From DASWJZ01 sp038211615 (GTDB lineage Bacteria > Pseudomonadota > Alphaproteobacteria > Rhizobiales > Afifellaceae): 8,238 bases of DNA. This document shows positions 5,280-8,238 of this stretch, in pieces (within the stretch, counting starts at the first letter, position 1; each line of letters begins with the position of its first letter). The DNA lies in the NCBI GenBank assembly GCA_038211615.1, contig JBBQVL010000131.1, positions 1 through 8,238 on the forward strand, given 5' to 3'. The notes under the pieces were generated by a model that was not told where the DNA came from, searched no databases, and saw only the letters and a program-made list of their open reading frames with translations. The translations under genes were made by a program, and so were the position numbers.

Positions 5280-7382
5280 ATGCCGATGCTCACCGCCAAT
5301 CCGTCGCTGACCCAGATCGAGAACCGCTGGGACGATTCCCACGCCAAGGGCCTCTCCGAGCCCGAGCTTCTGCTCTACCGCTCCAACCTCCTCGGGGCCG
5401 ACAAGCGGATCACGAACTATGGCGGCGGCAATACTTCGCTGAAGGTCACCGAGACGGATCCGCTGACGCGCCAGCCGGTCGAAGTGCTGTGGGTCAAGGG
5501 GTCGGGCGGCGATCTCGGCTCCATCAAGCTCGACGGCTTCGCCACGCTCTACATGGACAAGCTCAACGCCATGAAAGGCCTCTATCGCGGCGTCGCGCAT
5601 GAGGACGAGATGGTGGGCCTGCTCCCGCACGCGACCTTCAACCTCAATCCGCGCGCTGCCTCGATCGACACGCCGCTGCACGCCTTCCTTCCTTACGCGC
5701 ATGTCGACCACGTGCATCCCGATGCGGTGATCGCCATCGCCGCGTCGAAGAACTCGCGGCAGCTCACCAAGGACATCTACGGCGACGAGATCGGCTGGCT
5801 GCCGTGGAAGCGGCCGGGCTTCGAGCTTGGCCTGTGGCTGGAAAAGTTCGCGCGCGATAATCCGGACGCGAGGGGTTGCGTGCTCGAGAGCCACGGCCTC
5901 TTCACCTGGGCCGAGGACGGCAAGGCATGCTACGCGCTGACGCTCGACGTCATCAACCGCGCCATGGCCTGGTTCGAGCGCGAGACCGCCGGCAAGCCGG
6001 CGTTCGGCGGGGAGGCGGTCGCTGCCCTGCCGACTGAGCGCCGCCGCGCCATCGCCGCGCGCCTGATGCCCGCCATCCGCTCCCTGATCGGAAAGGACGA
6101 GCCGAAAGTCGGCCATTTTGACGATTCCGCCACAGTGCTCGAATTCGTCGGTTCGAAGCGGGTGGATGAGCTTGCGGCGCTCGGGACCGCCTGCCCTGAC
6201 CATTTCCTCCGCACAAAGATCTGGCCGCTGGTGCTGCGTCTCGACGCCGAGGGCGGCATCGATCCCGCGGCGCTCGAACGTCACGTCGAGGAATACCGCA
6301 GCCGTTATGCGGGCTACTACGAACGCTCAAAGCAGCCGGGCTCGCCCGCCATGCGCGACCCGAACCCGGTCGTCTATCTCATCCCCGGAATCGGCCAGAT
6401 CACTTTCGCCAAGGACAAGGCGACTGCCCGCATTGCCGGCGAGTTTTATGTCAATGCCATCAATGTGATGCGCGGCGCGTCTTCGGTGTCGGATTACTTT
6501 GGGCTGCCGGAGCAGGAGGCCTTCGACATCGAATACTGGCTGCTCGAGGAGGCGAAGCTCCAGCGCATGCCGAAGGCGAAGAGCCTCGCCGGCAAGATCG
6601 CGTTCGTGACCGGAGGGGCGGGCGGCATCGGCCGCGCCACCGTGCGCCGGCTGCTCGGAGAAGGCGCTGTCTGCGTCCTTGCCGACATCGACGTTAAAGC
6701 GCTGCAGGCGGCGCTTGAGGATTTTGGGCTATCGCACGGAAAAGACAGCGTTCGCGGCGTCCTGATCGACGTGACCGACGAGACGGCCGTGGCCCGCGCC
6801 TTCACCGAGGCGGCGACCGAGTATGGCGGCATCGACATTCTCGTCTCAAACGCCGGCATCTCGTCCTCGGCGCCCTTCGAGGCGACAGAGCTTTCGATGT
6901 GGCAGAAGAACATGGACATTCTCGCGACCGGCTATTTCCTCGTGGCGCGCGAGGCCTTCCGCATGATGAAGACGCAAAAACTCGGCGGAGCGATCGTCTT
7001 CGTCGCTTCCAAGAATGGCCTTGCGGCCTCGCCCGGCGCTTCAGCCTACTGCACGTCGAAGGCGGCGGAGATTCACCTCGCCCGCTGCATTGCGCTGGAG
7101 GGGGCGGGCGACCAGATCCGCGTCAACGTGGTCAACCCCGACGCCGTGCTGCGCGGCTCGAAGATCTGGACGGGCGAGTGGCGCGAACAGCGCGCCGCCG
7201 CCTACAAGATGAAGCCGGACGAGCTCGAGGAGCACTATCGCCAGCGCTCGCTCCTGAAGCGGTCGGTCTTCCCGGAGGATGTCGCCGAGGCGATCTACTT
7301 TCTCGTCTCAGAGATGTCGGCGAAATCGACCGGCAACATCGTCAACGTCGACGCCGGCAACGCGCAGAGCTTCACGCGCTGA
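5280..7382 (+). CDS. rhaD: Bifunctional rhamnulose-1-phosphate aldolase / short-chain dehydrogenase (RhaD)
   Basis: This 700-residue fusion has the full length of the rhizobial RhaD aldolase/dehydrogenase family. The N-terminal half (about 25-400) is a class II aldolase domain with the phosphate-binding motif GGGNTS at 48-53, a metal-binding cluster HVDHVHPD at 141-148, and ESHG with H205 as a likely further ligand. It should split L-rhamnulose-1-phosphate into DHAP and L-lactaldehyde. The C-terminal part (about 437-700) is a short-chain dehydrogenase with the cofactor motif TGGAGGIG at 444-451, acidic D469 suggesting NAD rather than NADP, NAG at 524-526, and catalytic S577, Y590 and K594 (YCTSK). 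It probably oxidises or reduces the lactaldehyde; the direction is not visible from sequence. All key residues are present, so both halves should be active. It is the first gene of the rightward unit, divergent from rhaR, and probably repressed through the GTCAAT repeats. Confidence 0.94.
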   Translation: MPMLTANPSLTQIENRWDDSHAKGLSEPELLLYRSNLLGADKRITNYGGGNTSLKVTETDPLTRQPVEVLWVKGSGGDLGSIKLDGFATLYMDKLNAMKGLYRGVAHEDEMVGLLPHATFNLNPRAASIDTPLHAFLPYAHVDHVHPDAVIAIAASKNSRQLTKDIYGDEIGWLPWKRPGFELGLWLEKFARDNPDARGCVLESHGLFTWAEDGKACYALTLDVINRAMAWFERETAGKPAFGGEAVAALPTERRRAIAARLMPAIRSLIGKDEPKVGHFDDSATVLEFVGSKRVDELAALGTACPDHFLRTKIWPLVLRLDAEGGIDPAALERHVEEYRSRYAGYYERSKQPGSPAMRDPNPVVYLIPGIGQITFAKDKATARIAGEFYVNAINVMRGASSVSDYFGLPEQEAFDIEYWLLEEAKLQRMPKAKSLAGKIAFVTGGAGGIGRATVRRLLGEGAVCVLADIDVKALQAALEDFGLSHGKDSVRGVLIDVTDETAVARAFTEAATEYGGIDILVSNAGISSSAPFEATELSMWQKNMDILATGYFLVAREAFRMMKTQKLGGAIVFVASKNGLAASPGASAYCTSKAAEIHLARCIALEGAGDQIRVNVVNPDAVLRGSKIWTGEWREQRAAAYKMKPDELEEHYRQRSLLKRSVFPEDVAEAIYFLVSEMSAKSTGNIVNVDAGNAQSFTR

Positions 7383-7607
7383 CGTTTTTCAGCGACGGAG
7401 ATGCGAAGCGCGATTTCCAGCGCTTTGGCTGGGCTCAATGCTAGGAGAATGTGCGAGGCATACGCGCCCACTGTCGTCGTCCACGGCTTGACCAACGGAT
7501 CCATTTCGTAGCGCTCTCAGAGGGCACGATCGTCGCGGGATGGATTGCCGGGTGAAGCCCGGCAATGACGGCGGGAGAGAGGGCGCATCGGGTGTTGGGG
7601 GATTGGA
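7383..7607. other. 225-bp gap between rhaD and rhaI
   Basis: I see no credible gene here. It holds a short hairpin with AAGCGC (7406-7411) pairing with GCGCTT (7420-7425), overlapping an alternative stem CCAGC/GCTGG (7417-7432). A palindromic repeat follows at 7544-7566. No stem is followed by a T-run, so no clear terminator is present and rhaI may be read through from rhaD. A separate rhaI promoter cannot be excluded. Confidence 0.5.
7544..7566. repeat. Intergenic palindromic repeat, copy 2 (between rhaD and rhaI)
   Basis: ATTGCCGGG (7544-7552), loop TGAAG, and CCCGGCAAT (7558-7566) form a perfect 9-bp inverted repeat, followed by GACGGCGGGAG. It matches copy 1 at 1619-1656 in the pattern CCGGGT-N-AAGCCCGG-N-AATGACG and in plus-strand orientation. 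It resembles dispersed palindromes of rhizobial-type genomes and could form an RNA hairpin in the rhaD-rhaI transcript. Confidence 0.75.
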
Positions 7608-8238
7608 ATGGCAAGGCCGGGAATTGACACGAAGCTGGTCGGGCAGCGGAACGAATCTGCCTTCGACGTGCTGAAAAACGAATACGAAGCGCTCCGAAGC
7701 ACCCTTGAGCGCAGGCATGTGGATATCGACGCGATCAAGGCAAAGGCCGCCGCTTTCGCGGTCGCCATCCCGACCTGGGGCGTCGGCACGGGAGGCACAC
7801 GCTTCGCCCGCTTCCCCGGCATCGGAGAGCCGCGCAACATCCTCGACAAGCTCGACGATTGCGCCGTCATCCAGCAGCTTACCGGGGTCACGCCGCGTGT
7901 CTCGCTGCACATCCCGTGGGACCGCCACGACGATCCGGCCGAGCTCGTCACCTACGCCGAGACGCGCGGTCTCGGCTTCGACGCGATGAACTCCAACACC
8001 TTCCAGGATTCTCCGGGACAGGCGCTCTCCTACAAGTTCGGCAGCCTCTCCCATACCGATCCGGCCGTCCGCAAGCAGGCGATCCAGCACAACATCGACT
8101 GCATCAATTTCGGCAAGGCGGTCGGCTCGAAGGCGCTTACCATCTGGATCGCCGACGGCTCGAACCTTCCCGGGCAGAGCCATTTCACCAAGGCGTTCGA
8201 GCGCTATCTGGAATCGCTCAAGGAAATCTACGAGGCGC
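7608..8238 (+). CDS. rhaI: L-rhamnose isomerase, rhizobial/Pseudomonas stutzeri type (partial, C-terminus beyond right edge)
   Basis: The frame is open from the ATG at 7608 to the window edge, giving 210 residues. An in-frame TGA at 7566-7568 leaves no other ATG upstream in frame. The ribosome site is weak (a G-run about 7 bases upstream). The sequence fits the first half of a xylose-isomerase-like TIM barrel, with IPTWGVGTGGTRFARFPG at about 54-71, VSLHIPWDRHDD, GFDAMNSNTFQD and IWIADGSNLPGQSHF. These resemble the metal-dependent L-rhamnose isomerase subtype found in rhizobia and P. stutzeri rather than E. coli RhaA. It converts L-rhamnose to L-rhamnulose in the cytoplasm, the first catabolic step, fitting its place after rhaD. 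The C-terminal metal ligands lie outside the window. Confidence 0.88.
   Translation, partial: MARPGIDTKLVGQRNESAFDVLKNEYEALRSTLERRHVDIDAIKAKAAAFAVAIPTWGVGTGGTRFARFPGIGEPRNILDKLDDCAVIQQLTGVTPRVSLHIPWDRHDDPAELVTYAETRGLGFDAMNSNTFQDSPGQALSYKFGSLSHTDPAVRKQAIQHNIDCINFGKAVGSKALTIWIADGSNLPGQSHFTKAFERYLESLKEIYEA

Noticed and set aside
5250..6284. 344-codon minus-strand frame within rhaD
   Set aside because: It covers the operator-proximal leader and the aldolase domain of rhaD, shows no domain, and has shadow-type composition.
7406..7432. Possible terminator after rhaD
   Set aside because: The stems are short, overlapping and alternative, with no T-run after them. rhaI lies downstream on the same strand, so termination is not supported.
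7623..7629. ATTGACA at the start of rhaI as another RhaR half-site
   Set aside because: It is a single half-site with no 14-bp partner and lies inside codons of rhaI, so it is likely chance.

Overview
The window looks like a rhizobial-type L-rhamnose uptake and breakdown locus from a GC-rich alphaproteobacterium, most likely of the order Hyphomicrobiales (Rhizobiales). The basis is the high GC coding bias, the fused RhaD aldolase/dehydrogenase, the start of a rhizobial/Pseudomonas-type L-rhamnose isomerase, a DeoR-family regulator beside them, a ribose-type (CUT2) ABC transporter, and short intergenic palindromes with a CCGGG-N5-CCCGG core of the kind common in these genomes. No phage, transposon, CRISPR, tRNA or rRNA feature was seen.

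Layout: two divergent transcription units meet at a 242-bp control region (5038-5279). Leftward (minus strand) run rhaR (DeoR repressor, 5037-4225), rhaT (double ABC ATPase, 4228-2708), rhaP (permease, 2711-1677), rhaQ (permease, 1579-608) and rhaS (periplasmic binding protein, start at 542, cut by the left edge). rhaR/rhaT and rhaT/rhaP each overlap by 4 bases (ATGA). rhaP/rhaQ are separated by 97 bp holding a palindromic repeat, and rhaQ/rhaS by 65 bp holding a GC-rich hairpin. Rightward (plus strand) run rhaD (5280-7382) and, after a 225-bp gap with a second copy of the palindromic repeat, rhaI (from 7608, cut by the right edge).

How the genes work together: RhaS would capture sugar in the periplasm, RhaP/RhaQ would form the membrane channel and RhaT would power import. 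RhaI would isomerise L-rhamnose to L-rhamnulose, a kinase not present in the window would phosphorylate it, and RhaD would split rhamnulose-1-phosphate into DHAP and L-lactaldehyde, with its dehydrogenase half acting on the aldehyde. RhaR probably represses both units from the shared intergenic region.

The most interesting structure is in that region. Four copies of GTCAAT form two directly repeated pairs, each with a 14-bp period. The pairs face each other as a 21-bp inverted repeat with 18 of 21 positions matching (5116-5136 and 5168-5188). The outer half-site of each arm extends to a perfect TTGACA, placed as the -35 of each divergent promoter. The gene order R-T-P-Q-S differs from the R-S-T-P-Q-U-K order known in Rhizobium leguminosarum. 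The pathway itself is known, and I found no evidence of an entirely new system.
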